DNA of 64,000 nucleotides from Cryptomeria japonica (GCF_030272615.1 NC_081406.1:217008997-217072996); one strand, 5' to 3'; positions 32,514-46,037 are shown, counted from the first letter of the stretch. Notes: generated from the sequence alone by a model not told the origin. Numbers and translations: made by a program.

Positions 32514-34150
32514 CTAGTTCTCATCAGGAGAGGTGGATACCCCTAATTTGTCTCTGAAATAGACAAATGTATCTGCAAGCAAAGGCTTAGTGAAAATATC
32601 AATAATTTGTTCCTTTGTAGATACATACTCCAACTTCACTTTCTCTTCACTGACTTGTTCTCTCAAGTAATGATATTTGATTTTCACATGTTTAGTCTTT
32701 GAATGTTGCACCAAATTCTTTGATATGTTAATAGCACTGGAATTATCATAGTATATCATAGTAGGCTCATCATAGATGAATCTAATACCCTTCAACATTT
32801 GCTTCATCCAAACTACCTAAGTGTAAATACTAGCAATGACAATGTACTCATCTTCAACAGTAGATAAAGATACTGAATCTTGTTTCTTACTAGCCCATGA
32901 AACCAATTTCTTACCCAAAAATAATTCTCCACCGCTAGTGCTCTTTTTGTCATCTACATCACCAACCCAATCAACATCAGTGTAAGCACTAAACATGAAA
33001 TCATCATTCTTCAGATACCACAAACCATAATCCATAGTTCCCTTCAAGTATTTGAATATCCTCTTAACAACAGTGACATGACTCTCTTTCAGATCAACTT
33101 GATATCTAGCATCCATGCACATAGCATGCATAATGTATGGCCTAGTCTGAGTAAGATATAGCAGTCCACCAACCATAGATCTGTACAAACTCTGATTAAC
33201 TTTCAGAGATTCATCATTCTTAGACAATATGCAACCAGTCACCATAGGAGTTCCAATAGGTTTGGAGTCATCTAACCTAAACTTATTTAGCAATTCCTTC
33301 ACATATTTAGTTTGAGATATAAATATACCTTTTCCATTTCATGATATTTGCAAACCTAAGAAGAATTTCATCTCATCAATCATAGACATCTCAAATTATT
33401 TTTGCATATCATTGGAAAACTTCATGCTCAAGTTAAAATCTCCTCCAAAGATAATATCATAAACAATGACTTCAACAATCAAGATGTTATCATTCTCAAT
33501 CTTAAAGTACAAGTTATTGTCAGCAACACCTTTATTAAATCCCAATTTCAACAAATATTTATCTAATCTAGCATACTAGGCTCTATGGGGCTTGTTTTAA
33601 TCCATAAAGTGCTTTCTTTAGTTTGCATACCATGTCTCCATCATATGATAATGAAAATCCATCAGGTTGTTCAATTTAGACTTCTTCCTCAAGATCACCA
33701 TGCAAAATGGCAGATTTGACATCCTTCTAATATAACTTGAAATCTTTATAGGCAACATATGCAAGCAACAGTCTAACAACTTCAAGTCTGACCACCAGAG
33801 AAAATATCTCCTCATAATGAATTCCTCCTTACTGAGAATATCCTTTCCAAACCAATCTTTCTTTATTCCTAACAACTTCATCAAATTCATTCAATTTGTT
33901 TCTAAATACCCATTTAGTACCTATAACATTCTTATCTCTAGGTCTAGGTTCAAGCTCCCGAGTGTTATTATTTTCAATGTTATTTAATTCTTCTTCCATA
34001 GTTCTCATCCAATTTTCATCTTTACAAGATTCAGCAACATCTTTTGGTTCAAATTTAGAAATTAAACATACCTCTTTAGAAACTAGCTTTCTTCTAGTCA
34101 TCACACCTTTATATTTATCTCCAATAATCTGATTTCCTGAATGATTCAAT
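32514..34150 (-). pseudogene. Copia-C reverse transcriptase and RNase H remnant
   Basis: From 34149 leftward: RT entry NVIGTKWVFRNKLNEFDEVV, then decayed palm sequence. From about 33302: MKELLNKFRLDDSKPIGTPM, GGLLYLTQTRPYIMHAM, YLKGTMDYGLWYLKNDDFMF and the RNase H core YTDVDWVGDVDDKKSTSGG. The C-terminus (32807-32514) carries SAINISKNLVQHSKTKHVKI and IFTKPLLADTF. A standard Copia pol C-terminal half. Fossil with several interruptions. Confidence 0.85.
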
Positions 34151-34329
34151 CTTACATACCTCAGGGTCTTCTAATTGTTCTAATTCTCAAGTTCCTACAT
34201 TTCTTCACCGACAACAACAACATCTAGATTAATAGTCTCTACCAGATCATTTTGCTTTAGCTCTTCAGTCTTCAGTCAAAATAGGGTTTAGAACAATATG
34301 TTGACCATCATCATATCCGCATGCTCTGA

Positions 34330-35330
34330 TCTCTTTCCCAAGGTTCTCATCCACCTTCACATTTTCACTTTCCCCTATCTTTCTCATTCTCTTATTGTAG
34401 CATTGGTAGGCTTTTCTCTAATTAGTTGAATATCCCAAGAAAATTCCTTCATCACTTCTAGCATCAAACTTTCCTATATCCTCATCTCTCTTGATATAAA
34501 ATTTTGTACCAAATACTCTGAAATATCTCATAGTAGGAACATGACCAAACCATAACTCATAAGAAGTCTTACCGATATCACCTTTGATAAAAACTCTATT
34601 GAATGTGTAAACAATAGTGCTAATAGCTTCTCTCTAGTAGATTTTTCAGAATATTTCCTTCAATCAGCATAGTCCTTGAAGCATCCAAAATAGTTATGTT
34701 CTTCCTTTCAATAACTCCATTTTGGTGAGGGATTCTAGGAGCAGATAATTGTCTTCTAATCCCATGCTTCTCACATAATGAATTAAATTCAATAGAACAA
34801 AATTCTCCACCTCTGTTAGATCTTAGACATTTCACCTTCAATCCAGACTCAGTCTCCACCTTTGCTTTCAATATTTTGAATTTGTCTAATGCTTCTGATT
34901 TCTCCTTGAAAAAGACAACCCACATCATCCTCGAATAATCATCAATAAGCAACATGAAATATTCATTACCCTACACACTTAAAACATTTGTAGGTCCACA
35001 TAGGTTAGTATGCAAAATATCTAGCAATCAATCAGATGTATACTATTTTCTCTTGAAAAAAATCCTTGTTTGCTTACCCAACTGATATTCTTTACATACC
35101 GTATTAGTAGGCTTAACAATCTTAGGTAGATCTCTAACAACTTACATATAACTGATCTTAATCATTGAATCAAAATTTACATGACACATTCTCCTATGCC
35201 ACAGCCAACTCTCATCTATCTAATCAATTAAACAACTTTTCTCACTGACATTCAAATGAAAAATATTACCTTTAGTCTTAGTTCTAGATGCAATCTCTAT
35301 ATCGGAGGCATTTAGGATCTTTCATTTTCC
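34330..35330 (-). pseudogene. Copia-C integrase remnant
   Basis: The clearest block (34955-34620) shows LLIDDYSRMMWVVFFKEKSE, CLRSNRGGEFCSIEF and APRIPHQNGVIERKN, the D,D-E core of Copia integrase. The upstream zinc-finger region (about 35330-35090) and the downstream FLGYS-type end (about 34450-34340) are recognisable but decayed. Fossil. Confidence 0.82.
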
Positions 35331-36719
35331 ATTCTTGAAGTGTAGATCATAACCTTTATCAACCATTTGTCCAACACTCAAAAGATTATGCCTCAAACCT
35401 TCAACATACAAGACATCATTAGTAGTATGCTTACCATCAAAAGAAATATAACCTCTCCCATGGATCACCCAGGCTTCATCATCTCCAAATCTCACTATTC
35501 CATCATCATATCTTTCCATGCTCACAAATTTTCTTTTATCATTGGTCATATGATGTGAACAACCATTGTCAATCACCCTTCATCTCTCTCTTCAACTTTA
35601 GCAGCTAAAGCTTTCTCCTCAATGACACAACTAGTGGAATCAATAGGTACAGGTCCATCTTCCTTAATGAAAATAAATACAACTTCATCCCCTTTAGATT
35701 CATCATTTGTAAGACCTTCATTAGTAGCATAATAGAAATTCTTCTGATTTCTAAACTTTTGGTTAGACTTGTAAGGCTTGTCATACTTCTCATGCTTCTC
35801 ATATCTATCATTCCTATCATGCTTATATAACTTATCATACCTATCATATTTAGCCATTCTCTCCGACCATCTAGAAGCAAAATGTCCTATCTTATTACAA
35901 GAGAAACATTTCAAGGGCAATTTTTCATCATACTTACCAGCTCATTTAGGCAATCTCTAGGCAATCAATGTTTCATGCTCATCTAGCTCTCTTTCTTTCT
36001 CTTCCATCTCTCTACTCTCTCTTTCATATCTAGATATTCTTCACTCATGAAGATCATACTTCTTTTTGGATACAGATTTTGATGCTCTAAATGTTGTCTT
36101 AGACTTTCCATGTGACTCCCCAAACTTGCTCAACTTAAATGCAACAATATTTCCAACCAACATATCTTTTGTCACTGTAGTCACACTCCGGATCTTATCA
36201 ATATAAGCCACATTATGATTATAAGGAGGCAAAGATCTCAATACCTTAGCAATGATTTCATCTTCTTCAAGGGTTCCACTGACACATCTGATGCCTAGGA
36301 AGAGATCGTTCACATTAGCCATGAAAGAGTGTATGTTCTCATCATCTCCCATCTTCAGAATCTCATACTTTCCTTTCAAACTCTGTAACTTAGCAACTTT
36401 CACTTGTTTGTCTCCTTCATATAGGATTTCAAGCTTCTCCCAGATCTCATGAGTGGTCTAAAGTCCCATTACATTTGTCATCTCTAAATCAGTCAAGGCA
36501 CTCAACAATGCTTCCTTCACTCTAATATTATGTTCAGCTTCCTTGATATCATCTGCAATAACTAGTCCATTCAGAAGAGCAAAAGAGGCATTCTTTGTAA
36601 TCTTCCTATAATCTTCTCCAAGACATTTCAAGTGCACTTCCATCCAGTTCTTCCATATAGAATATTTCCTTCCATTAAGTCATAGACTATCCTTCTTAAA
36701 GATAACACCTACAACTACC
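35322..36719 (-). pseudogene. Copia-C gag and protease remnant
   Basis: Gag starts near 36719 and includes WMEVHLKCLGEDYRKITKN (about 36660), a UBN2-type body (36403-36041) and a zinc-knuckle area with CFSCNKIGHFASR (about 35910-35870), followed by an unusual Tyr/Asp/Lys/Arg-rich tract of YDRYDKLYKHDRNDRYEKHE type (about 35850-35770). The protease follows with DNGCSHHMT and LYVEGLRHNLLSVGQM (35576-35322). Fossil. Confidence 0.83.
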
Positions 36720-36764
36720 ATCTCGGATCTCTTCAAGCAGTTAAGCTTCTTCCAGAGGATCTAG

Positions 36765-36777
36765 CTTTGATACCAGT
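36765..36777 (-). other. Primer binding site of Copia-C
   Basis: The minus strand reads ACTGGTATCAAAGC beside the LTR end at 36778, a tRNA-Met type site. Confidence 0.8.
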
Positions 36778-38030
36778 TGTTGACAACTATAACAAGGGAA
36801 GACTAAGAGGGGGGGTGAATCAATTTTCACCAAATCTACAAACTTTAGCTACAAATATAGATCTGATAAACTGTTGCAATAACAAAGATAAGGAAATTGA
36901 AAGAACAACACACAACACCAAGATTTTGGCATGCAAAACCTGGTTAAGGTAAAAACCATGGTGGGAACCTACCCATAGTAAGATGATACTCTATAATAGT
37001 ATGTGAAAATATTAAAATGGGGAATGCACATTCATTCAAGCACATTGCCTAGAGCTCAATGCTCAAAAGATAATGACCCAGAAGGCTACAACCCTCAGGG
37101 AAGTCTTAATGACTTACAAAAAGATTCGGACATCAATCCAAAAGGAATGAACTAAAATAATAGAATCTCCAAATGCCTGATTATAGTTCTAGTTAAGCTT
37201 AGATGTCTACTCTGCAACACCAATCTCTTCTCAATCTCAATTTCAAAAGATGAATCACTGTTTACACATACACCACTCTCTGATAATGCAAACACAACCA
37301 CTATCACCAAATTACATGACAATATCACCTATATATACAAATCAACAACCTTGACAATAAGGTTAGCTAAACCCTCAACTCATAATTACAAAATTACTTC
37401 ACATGGTACAAAGATCAACCATGAGATCAATATAATAATTTACATGACATAACATAGACCTAATTCAAATTCTCAAATACACAACACCACCAGAAATCAT
37501 GCCAAAATCAATCGCAACACACTACACCACCATAAATACCGCATAACACAAAAAACATCACTAGTTCATGAAAACAACTAATAACTCGCACAAAAATAAT
37601 TGCAAATAGTCAAAACAAATAGGACAAAATCAGGAAACACCAAAAAGCATGTTAGAATTATTAGTAACAACTACACCAACACCACTTATCAAATCTTCAT
37701 CTATCAACATCCAAAACACAAGATAACAACCAATCAGCAACTATTACAAAGAAAGATAACTTGCAGAGCACTAAAACACGATCCATATAAAATGAAGATA
37801 CACAAGGCCGTCCCAAAAAATATCCCAAAATCTTAGCTCAATATCTGATCACACCGAAATATACCAGAGGAAATACCACACTTTGCAAAGCACAATTACA
37901 TCAAAACAAAACTACAAACTGGATCATAAGATCTTCTCATTCTATGATCACTAGAGAAAATCAAAGGAATATGTTGATATCAATGAAACCAACATATCAT
38001 AGAAGCAACAATGTACAATGATTTCCAACA
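36778..38030 (-). repeat. 5' LTR of Copia-C
   Basis: 1253 bp from TGTTGACAACTATAAC (36778) to TTTCCAACA (38030), followed by the duplication CTTCT. Short open frames inside are chance. Confidence 0.87.
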
Positions 38031-38035
38031 CTTCT

Positions 38036-38144
38036 TGGGTGCTAATAAATCTTAATTTTTCAAAATACTTTATTATGCATGTGTATGGTAGCAATCATAG
38101 CATGGCAATCATGTTAACACAAAAAGATGAAGAAGAAAAGTTAT
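38036..38144 (+). pseudogene. Gypsy-L fragment 2, start of RNase H
   Basis: Between the CTTCT duplication of Copia-C and the 5' LTR of Copia-A, the plus strand reads LNFSKYFIMHVYGSNHSM then AIMLTQKDEEEKL, the RT/RNase H junction of plant gypsy elements (ASDHS-AAVL-QK type). Only 109 bp survive between the two insertions. Confidence 0.72.
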
Positions 38145-39231
38145 TGTTGGTAATATGGAGGAATTGATTATGTGTTGTATTGGTGTTTTGTCATTGATGT
38201 CAACACTAGTTGTTATGGTTAGTTACCAATAGATAGGTTTTGGTTACCAGTAGAAGAACTAGTGTTAACTGGTAAGGGTTTAAGGTTTTATCGATAGAGC
38301 TTTTACTGAGAATCTTTTATAGAATGCATAAGTGGTGTTGGTGCAGCTTCTAGATGGAATTCAGGATGCAGAAGGTGATCCTTGATTATGCCTCGACTGA
38401 TTGGAGACAATGCTTTGGCATGGTCAACCCAAATTAGGTCCAATACTTATCTAGGTTATGGACCAATATCATGTTAACGTGTTCTCTACATGTTACTAGG
38501 ATGTTTTATGGATTGGTTAATGTTGTTTTGGTCTAAAGCTGATTGGCATATCATTTTAATATGGATGTATGCAATGATTTTATTTTAATATCTTTTAGGT
38601 GGCCGACCTAATTTGTTTAGGCCTTAGAGATTGTATAAATTGATGTAAGATCTCATTGTAGATCATGGGAATGAAAAGGCAATGGTCGTGGTCATGAAAT
38701 GAAATATAATATGCAAAGGAGATTTGGTTGATCATAGATGATCAAATTGGGTTTAAGTAAGAGCTCAAAGGCCTTCGGTATTGAGCTTAACCAGGACTAT
38801 AATCAGGCATGGTAGATGCTATCTTTGGCAGCTCATTCTTCTGGATTGTTATCCAATTATATTGAGGTCAGTGAGACTCGTTTGTAATGAGCAGTATGCT
38901 CTAGGAAGTGTGCCATCCTGCATGTGCAGGCCCCCTATTGTATCACATACTTTCTGCAGAAGTATCATCTAACTGTGGGTAGGATTCCCACCATGGTTTT
39001 TCCCTTTACTGGGTTTTCCATGTACAAATCATGGTGTTATGTGGTATGGTTTCATTGTGTTAATTCTCTATTTCATTCTTAAGTTTTATTGCTTACTGGT
39101 ATCTGTTTCTTCTATTCTGGTATTCAATGTTTATGTGCTCCGGTTAAAGGTTATAAAGTGATTTGATTAATATAATCTGTTGACAACTGATTCAGCCCCC
39201 TCCTCTTAGTTGTCCACTAGTTATCCTAACA
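38145..39231 (+). repeat. 5' LTR of Copia-A
   Basis: TGTTGGTAATATGGAGG to TATCCTAACA. It holds a TATA-like TATAAAT (about 38635) followed by a small inverted repeat GATCT/AGATC, the U5 block CCCACCATGGTTTTTCCC (about 38987-39004), and the stem GACAACT/AGTTGTC near the end. Confidence 0.88.
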
Positions 39232-39246
39232 ATTGATATCAGAGCT
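39232..39246 (+). other. Primer binding site of Copia-A
   Basis: ATTGATATCAGAGCT directly after the LTR end, one base away from the tRNA-Met complement TGGTATCAGAGC. Confidence 0.78.
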
Positions 39247-39289
39247 TTGGTCCTCTTTTGCAGAAGCTTAACCGCTTGAGGTAGATCGT

Positions 39290-40740
39290 ATGGCAACTAA
39301 TACTTCAAATCCACCGACAACTATTTTTAGAAGAGAAATCCCTAAGATTGATGGAACAAACTATGGGATATGGAAAATTCAAATGGAGGCTTATCTTAAA
39401 TGTCTTCGAAAGGATATTTGGGAGATCACTAAGAAAGGATATACACCTTATGATCTAGCATCTCGCAATCCTACTCCTAGAGACTTGGACAAGAATATTG
39501 AAAATGATTGTAGAGCAAAAGAAGCCCTCTTGTCTGCACTCACTAATTAGCAAATCATGGGATTGACTGATAAATCATCTCCAAAGGTTATGTGGGATAA
39601 ATTGTGAACTCTGAATGAAGGTGATCCTACTATCAAAATTTCTAAACTTGATGGTTACCGAGTAAGATATGAGAACTTGAAGATGGAAGATAATGAAAGA
39701 ATCGCTATATTTATAGAAAGAGTAAATGAGATTGTCATGGGAATTCAATGTTGTGGAGGATCTTTGAGTGAAGATGAAATAGTTTCCAAAGTTTTGAGAG
39801 CCCTTCCACTAGCTTACAAGATGAAGGCAACTGTAATTAATGAATTGAGAGAAATGGCAAACACTTTAGTTAACAAAGACATTCTGATTGGGAAATTATC
39901 TTCTTTTGAGGTTGAAGAATTTGGACCTTCTGGAGCTGCAATATCTGAACCTGCTTTTCATGCATCATCATCTATTGGTAAAAGTGATTGGAAAGCCTTA
40001 TATGAAAAAGAATTGGAAGATATGAGGAAAGAGGATGAATAATTTGAGCAACTTGAAGCCTTATTTGCTCGAAGAGTACCTAAAGGACCGACATGAAGTA
40101 AGTGTGAAAGAAAAACACCTTTTAAATGTTTTGCATGTAATAAGATTGGTCATTTTGCATCCAGATGTCCTGAAAGGAATGTAGGATTTGAAGAAAGAGT
40201 TAAGAAATCATTTAAGCCTAATCAGAACAGATATAGATTCAAGAAAAGAAAAAAATGCTACATAGCGGATGAGGAAGGAGTAAGTGATGACTCTGAGGAT
40301 GAACCGGTAGTAGACTTTGCTAGTGGATCTGGCAATAGAAAGGAATGGGTGTTCTATGCTTTGAAGAAAGATGAACTACAACCTGCTATCAAGACTGAAG
40401 AAAAGGCTATGATAGCAAAAGTTGAAGACAAGGATGAATGGGTAATTGATAGTGGATGCTCACATCATATGACTAGAGATAAAAGAAAGTTTGTCCCTAC
40501 AAGAATACAATGGTGGTCAAGTCAGATTTGGGGATGACAAAGCATCTATGATCAAAGGTAGAGTTATTATTTATCTAGATGGCAAGCATAATACTGATAA
40601 TGTTTATTATGTAGAAGGTTTAAAGCATAATCTTTTAAGTGTTGGTCAATTGGTGGACAAGGGATTCCAACTTCAGTTTAAAGATAGAAAATGCAAAATC
40701 ATAAACAAAACTGGTTTGGAGATTGCAACTGGTACTTAGA
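39290..40740 (+). pseudogene. Copia-A gag and protease remnant
   Basis: Gag starts at 39290 (MATNTSNPPTTIFRREIPKI), with DGTNYGIWKIQMEAYLKCL, a UBN2-type body to about 40042 and the zinc knuckle CFACNKIGHFASRC near 40128-40169. The protease has WVIDSGCSHHMT (about 40440-40475, DSG catalytic motif) and VYYVEGLKHNLLSVGQLVDK (about 40600-40660). Fossil with interruptions. Confidence 0.88.
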
Positions 40741-41786
40741 TTGGAGGTAATATCTTTTGCTTGAACATTGGTAATAAGACATGTTTGATTGCTCATATTG
40801 ATGAGAGTTGGTTATGGCATAAGAGGTTGGGTCATGTTAATTTTGATTGTATTATTTAGATCAGTTCAACTAAGGCAATTAGAGATATACCTAAGATTAT
40901 AAAGCCTCATAATCTAGTATGTAAGGAATGTCAATTAGGAAATCAAGTTAGAACTTCTTTTAAGAGCATACATGATAAATATAATGATGTGATTGATTTG
41001 ATTCATACTAACCTATGTAGTCCAACAAGGACCAAAAAATTTCAAGGTGATAGGTATTTCATGCTAATAATTGATGATTATTCTAGAATGATGTGGGTGA
41101 CTTTTCTAAGGGAGAAGTCTGAAGCTTTTGAGAAATTCAAGATATTTAAAGCAAAGGTGGAAATAGAAACTGGATTAAAGATCAAATGTCTGAGATCATA
41201 TCAAGGCAGTGAGTTCACTTCTCATAAATTTAACAATTATTGTTAGACAAATAGAATTAGGAGACAGTTATCTGCACCCCAAACTCCTCAGAAGAATGGA
41301 GTAGTGGAAAGGTAGAATAGAACCATTTTGGATGCAGCAAGAACCATGATGATGGAATCCAAATTGCCTCATATCTACTGGAGAGAAGCAATGAGTACAA
41401 CAGTCTACACATTCAACATAGTTCACATCAAAGTTGAAATTGGTAAGAGCCCTTATGATTTATGGTTTGGACATACACCTACTGTTAAATATTTCAAAAG
41501 TTTTGGAAGTAAATGTTATATCAAAAGGGATGATTCAATTGTTAAGTTTGATCCTAGATGTGATGAAGGGATATTTCTTGGATATTCAATTCAGAGAAAA
41601 GCATATAGATGTTATGACAAAAGATTTCAGAAAATTGTGGAGAGCGCAAATGTGAAAGTGGATGAGAAATACATAAATCAATCTATATCATATGACAGGG
41701 AACCGATAGTGGAAATGATCATAACTGAACCAGAAATGACTCAACTAGTACAAGACATTGAGATAGTTACACCAATACAATCATAA
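40741..41786 (+). pseudogene. Copia-A integrase remnant
   Basis: The zinc-finger area (about 40800-40950) precedes DLIHTNLCSPTRTKKFQGDR, LIIDDYSRMMWVTFLREKSE and SYQGSEFTSHKF, the first two acidic positions of the core. Past about 41320 come MDAARTMMMESKLPHIYWRE, SPYDLWFGHTPTVKYFKSFG and GIFLGYSIQRKAYRCYDKR. Fossil. Confidence 0.87.
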
Positions 41787-41839
41787 AATTCAACTGTGAC
41801 TGATGATTAGAGTAGTGAACCTAAAGTTTAGAATACACC

Positions 41840-43486
41840 AAGGTATGTAAGGTTAAATCATTCTGATGATCAAATCTTTGGAGATAGGAACAAGGGAGAT
41901 ATGACAAGAAGAAGACTGGCAAATGAAGAGGTATGTCTTATTTCTCAAATTGAACTGGCATCTATTATTGAAGCTTGTAAAGATAAACATTGGTTTAAGG
42001 CTATGGAAGATGAATTAGATCAGATAGAGAAGAATAACACTTGGACTTTAGTTCCCTAGCCTAAAAATAAGAATGTTATTGGAACTAAATGGGTTTTTAG
42101 AAATAAACTAAATGAGGATGGTCCAGTTGTAAGAAACAAGGCTAGATTGGTTTGTAAAGGATATTATCAAATGGAAGGAATTGATTATGGTGAGACATTT
42201 GCACCTGTAGCTAGAATTGAAGATGTTAGACTATTTATTGCCTATGCAACATATAAGAACTATAAGGTCTATCAAATGGATGTTAAATATATATTTTTGA
42301 ATGGTGAACTTGAGGAAGAGGTATACATTGAGCATCCTAATGGATTTTTAGTGAAAAATGACAAATATATGGCTTGCAAGTTAAGGAAAGCATTATATGG
42401 ATTGAAACAAGCTCCTAGAGCTTGGTATGCAAGGTCGGATAAATATCTTTTGAAGCTTGGTTTTATTAAAGGTAGTGCTGACAATAATTTATATTACAAG
42501 ATCACTGATGATGATATTTTGATTATTGAAGTATTTGTTGATGATATCATTTTTGGAGGTAAAGATAAATTATGCATGGAATTCTCTAATAATATGAAGA
42601 ATGAATTTGAAATGTCCATGATTGGTGAGATGAGAATTTTCTTAGGTTTGCAGATTACTCAAATTGACAAAGGCATTTTTATCTATCAAACTAAGTATCT
42701 AAGGGAATTGTTGAAGAAGTTTGGTATGGATAATTCCAAACCGATAAGTACTCCTATGGTGACAAGTGAGAAATTATCTATCAAAGACACATTTGCACTA
42801 GTAAATTCAACAAGGTATAAGTCTATGATTGGTGGCTTGTTATATGTAACTTAGACGAGACTAGATATTATGAATGTAGTAAGTATTGTTTCAAGATATC
42901 AAAGTAATCCTAAAGAAAATCATGAATGTGCAGTTAAGAGGATATTCTGGTATCTACAACGAACAACAAAATATGGCTTATGGTATTCTAGAGATGACAA
43001 CTTCACTTTATGTACATATACAAATTGAGATTGGGTAGGAGATACTGATGATAGGAAGAGCACTTCTGGTGGAGCTTTCTTTCTTGCAAAGAAATTGGTT
43101 TCATGGATCAGCAAAAAATAGTCATGCATTTCTTATCTACTGCAGAAGCTGAATATGTTGTAGCAGCAACTAATTGCACTCAAGTCTTGTGGATGAAGCA
43201 AATGTTGAAGGATATCAAGGTAAATTATAGTGAACCCATAGTTATCTATTGTGATAACTCTATAGCTATTGGCATGTCTTGGATTCCGGTATTTCACTCT
43301 AAGACTAAGCACATTTAAATAAAATATAACTTTTTGAAGGACAAGGTGGAAGAAAAGGAAGTCAAATTGGTTTATGTGAACACTAAAGAATAGATTGCAG
43401 ATATATTCACTAAACCATTGTGTAAGGAATCATTTGAGTATTTGAGAGATAGGTTAGGGGTATCTACCCCTCCGACAGAAAATTAA
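41840..43486 (+). pseudogene. Copia-A reverse transcriptase and RNase H remnant
   Basis: RT begins near 42070 (NVIGTKWVFRNKLNEDGPVV), with YGETFAPVARIEDVRLFIAY, YQMDVKYIFLNGELEEEVYI, LYGLKQAPRAWYARSDKY and FVDDIIFGG (about 42532-42558, catalytic box). RNase H follows with a STAEAEYVVAATNCTQVLWM stretch (about 43135-43190). Pol ends near 43486 after KESFEYLRDRLGV-like sequence. Fossil with several interruptions. Confidence 0.88.
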
Positions 43487-43554
43487 TTGATGGAGCAGAC
43501 CATCAGTCCAATATGCATCATCAACTTTATCCTTTGCTTTGAGTTGATGTTGTG

Positions 43555-43822
43555 GTGCTACTACTCAAGGGGAGTAGTCAGCTTTGAGATTCACAAAATT
43601 TTGATATATATGTCATATCTTTGGCATTGATTTCAAAGGGGGAGAGTTATATGTGAAAAATTCAAATTAGTTTTAGATTGGACTGCACTCCTCCGGGGGA
43701 GTTGCTGGGATTTTTTCAGTTTTTCATTGTTATATCTTCTCTGAGAAATGTTTGGCATTTCTTGGCACTTAGATGTTTTCTTTTTCACATCGAGTGTTGC
43801 CATCAATGCCAAAGGGGGAGAT
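43555..43822 (+). other. Copia-A 3' untranslated region with serial polypurine tracts
   Basis: Purine runs at about 43567-43578 (AGGGGAGTAG), 43635-43646 (AAAGGGGGAGAG) and 43811-43822 (AAAGGGGGAGAT, adjacent to the LTR). GTTGCCATCAATGCC precedes the last. Confidence 0.75.
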
Positions 43823-44236
43823 TGTTGGAAATATGGAGGAATTGATTATGTGTTGCATTGATGTTTTGTCATTGATGTCAACAATAGCTGTTATGGTTGC
43901 TTACCGACAGACAGGTTTTGGTTACCGGTAAGGGTTTAAGGTTTTATCAACAGAACTTTTACTGAGAATCTTTGACAAAATGCATAAGTGGTGTTGGTGT
44001 GGCTTCTAGATGGAATTCAAGATGTAGAAGGTGATCCTTGATCATTCCTTGACTAATTGGAGACATCTCTTTGGCATGGTGGACCCAGATTAGGTCTAGT
44101 ACCTATCTAGGTTATGGAACGGTATCATGTTAGCGTGTTCTCTACATGTTACCAAGATGTTTTATGGATTGGTTAATATTTTTTTGGTCTAAAGACGACA
44201 TGGCATATCAATGTAATATGATGTATGTAATGATCT

Positions 44237-46037
44237 TGTAGTCACATAAATCTGTCCACTTAATTAAATGAATACTTAGTATTTATTTGATTATTTAACC
44301 ATCAATTAATAATTAATTAAATTAATATTTAATTAATTCATCTTAACCCTCTTCTCCTATTAATTAAATAAATTATTCAATTTATTTGATTTAATTCACT
44401 TAACCAAATTCAGACCATTAATTAAATAAATAAATCATATTTATTTAATTAAATATTCTCTCACATTTAAATAAATTAATATTTATTTAAATCCCCCAAA
44501 ATCCCACCTCTCACATTTAAATAAATTAACATTTATTTAAATCACCTTTATCCTCTACCCACTTGCATTTTCCTACAAATGCAAGTTGCACAATTATTTT
44601 AAATAAATAATTTATTTAAATCACCTTTATCCTCCACCCACTTGTATTTTCCTACAAAAGCAAGTTGCACAACTATTTTAAATAAATTATTTATTTAAAA
44701 TCCTATTTATCCTCACCCACTTGAAACCTTTAATGGTTTCCCTTAAAGTATTAAAACTTGATGGCTTTAAAGTCTTCAAACTTGATGGCTTCCTTCTATA
44801 GTCTTCTTAAGACTTTAATGGTTTTCCTTAAAGTCTTCAAACCTTTAATGGTTTCCCTCAAAGTCTTCAAGCATTTTAATGCTTTATCTTCATTTTTCTC
44901 ATTTAAATAAATTAATATTTATTTGAATATTTATCCAAATGCAAATTACACCATTTAATTGAAATAAATGATTTTATTTTAATTGAAAATACCAAAATTT
45001 CTCCCACTTGCATTTTCCTACAAAATCCACTTGCATGCCTAAACCCCTTCTAGAATTTTCTAATCACTTCTAAATAACCTAACCCCTTCTCTAAACTTTG
45101 TCACATTCCTAAGCAAAAGGGAAGTCACTTCTCAAACCCTCAAAGTCTTTGATAACCATTAAAGGCTTTCAACCTTCAACCACTAAATGGCTCAAAGTCT
45201 TTGATAACCATTGAAGGCTTTCAACCTTCAACCACTTAATCCCCAAAGTCTCCAATAACCATTAATGGTTACCTCAAACCTTCCCACATGGTTAAAACAT
45301 TTGTTTTGACTCAACCTCTACCCAACCCAAAGGTCTCATCAGGCCATTAATGCTTTGACCATGATTATCTCTTAAACATTTGCACAAAGGTTTATCCTTG
45401 GATTAACTCTTAATCTAGTGGGTAATCTTAATTTGGACTTGACCCTTAGCCTCTAGATAACCATGAGGTCTTCTCAGGCCTTTAATGCCTCCAACCTCTT
45501 CTCTCAACCCAATCCTATGTTGACACTTGTCACCATTTTATTGGTGCCAATTGTGCACATGGATCCCCAACTTTCAAACTTGGCCCTTGATTAAACCATT
45601 CAATCTTAACCCTTCATTTCCCCATTTCTTCTATAAATAGAACCCTTCTCCTCAAGCAAAAGAGAAGCATTTAGAGTATTGTTGTTATACTGGCATTAGC
45701 ATAGAGATTTTTCATAGCATCACTATCTACTCTTGCATAGTATTTGCTTATCATATTCAACCATCTTGAATCTCCATATGGCATCCATGGCTAGTGCTAA
45801 AAGCTGAGAGCTACACTCATTTGGGACTTGGAGAGGAGAGGAACAAGGGAGGAGCAACTATGAGCATCTTGATTAGCTATTTTATTCTATGTTTATATGC
45901 TTTCTATTTCATGCTTAATATCTCTCTTGATATGCCTATTTAGGATAATCTTTTGTTGCTAACACTAACGTTTGTTTCTTGTGCTCTTGTGTGTGTTGCC
46001 ATCAAATAGATTTTCTAATCCTTTTTGTAGAGCATCA
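44237..46037 (+). repeat. Solo LTR (unassigned family) nested in Copia-A 3' LTR
   Basis: 1801 bp starting TGTAGTCACATAAATCTGTC and ending TTTGTAGAGCATCA, with TG...CA ends and an exact 5-bp duplication GATCT (44232-44236 and 46038-46042). No coding sequence. It has a strong TATA box (CTATAAATAG, 45631-45640) at three quarters of its length, as an LTR U3/R border would. Internal tandem repeats occur: a 79-bp unit twice (44541-44698) and a 53-bp unit twice (about 45140-45243), besides many TTTAAATAAATTAATATTTA-like palindromes. A solo LTR is what remains when the two LTRs of an element recombine. No second copy here allows family assignment. Confidence 0.85.
45631..45640 (+). promoter_or_regulatory. 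TATA box of the solo LTR
   Basis: CTATAAATAG, a canonical plant TATA sequence in a GC-poor stretch, about 400 bp before the LTR end; it fits the U3/R border. Activity unknown. Confidence 0.5.

Larger units (their letters stand above)
30957..38030 (-). mobile_element. Copia-C, complete-length Ty1/copia fossil with both LTRs
   Basis: A 7.07-kb minus-strand element. Its 3' LTR (30957-32195) and 5' LTR (36778-38030) enclose RNase H, RT, integrase, protease and gag. A perfect 5-bp duplication CTTCT (30952-30956 and 38031-38035) flanks it, and gypsy-L similarity lies directly outside both ends. The LTRs differ at many sites, so the insertion is old. The coding region has many interruptions and looks inactive. 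Confidence 0.92.
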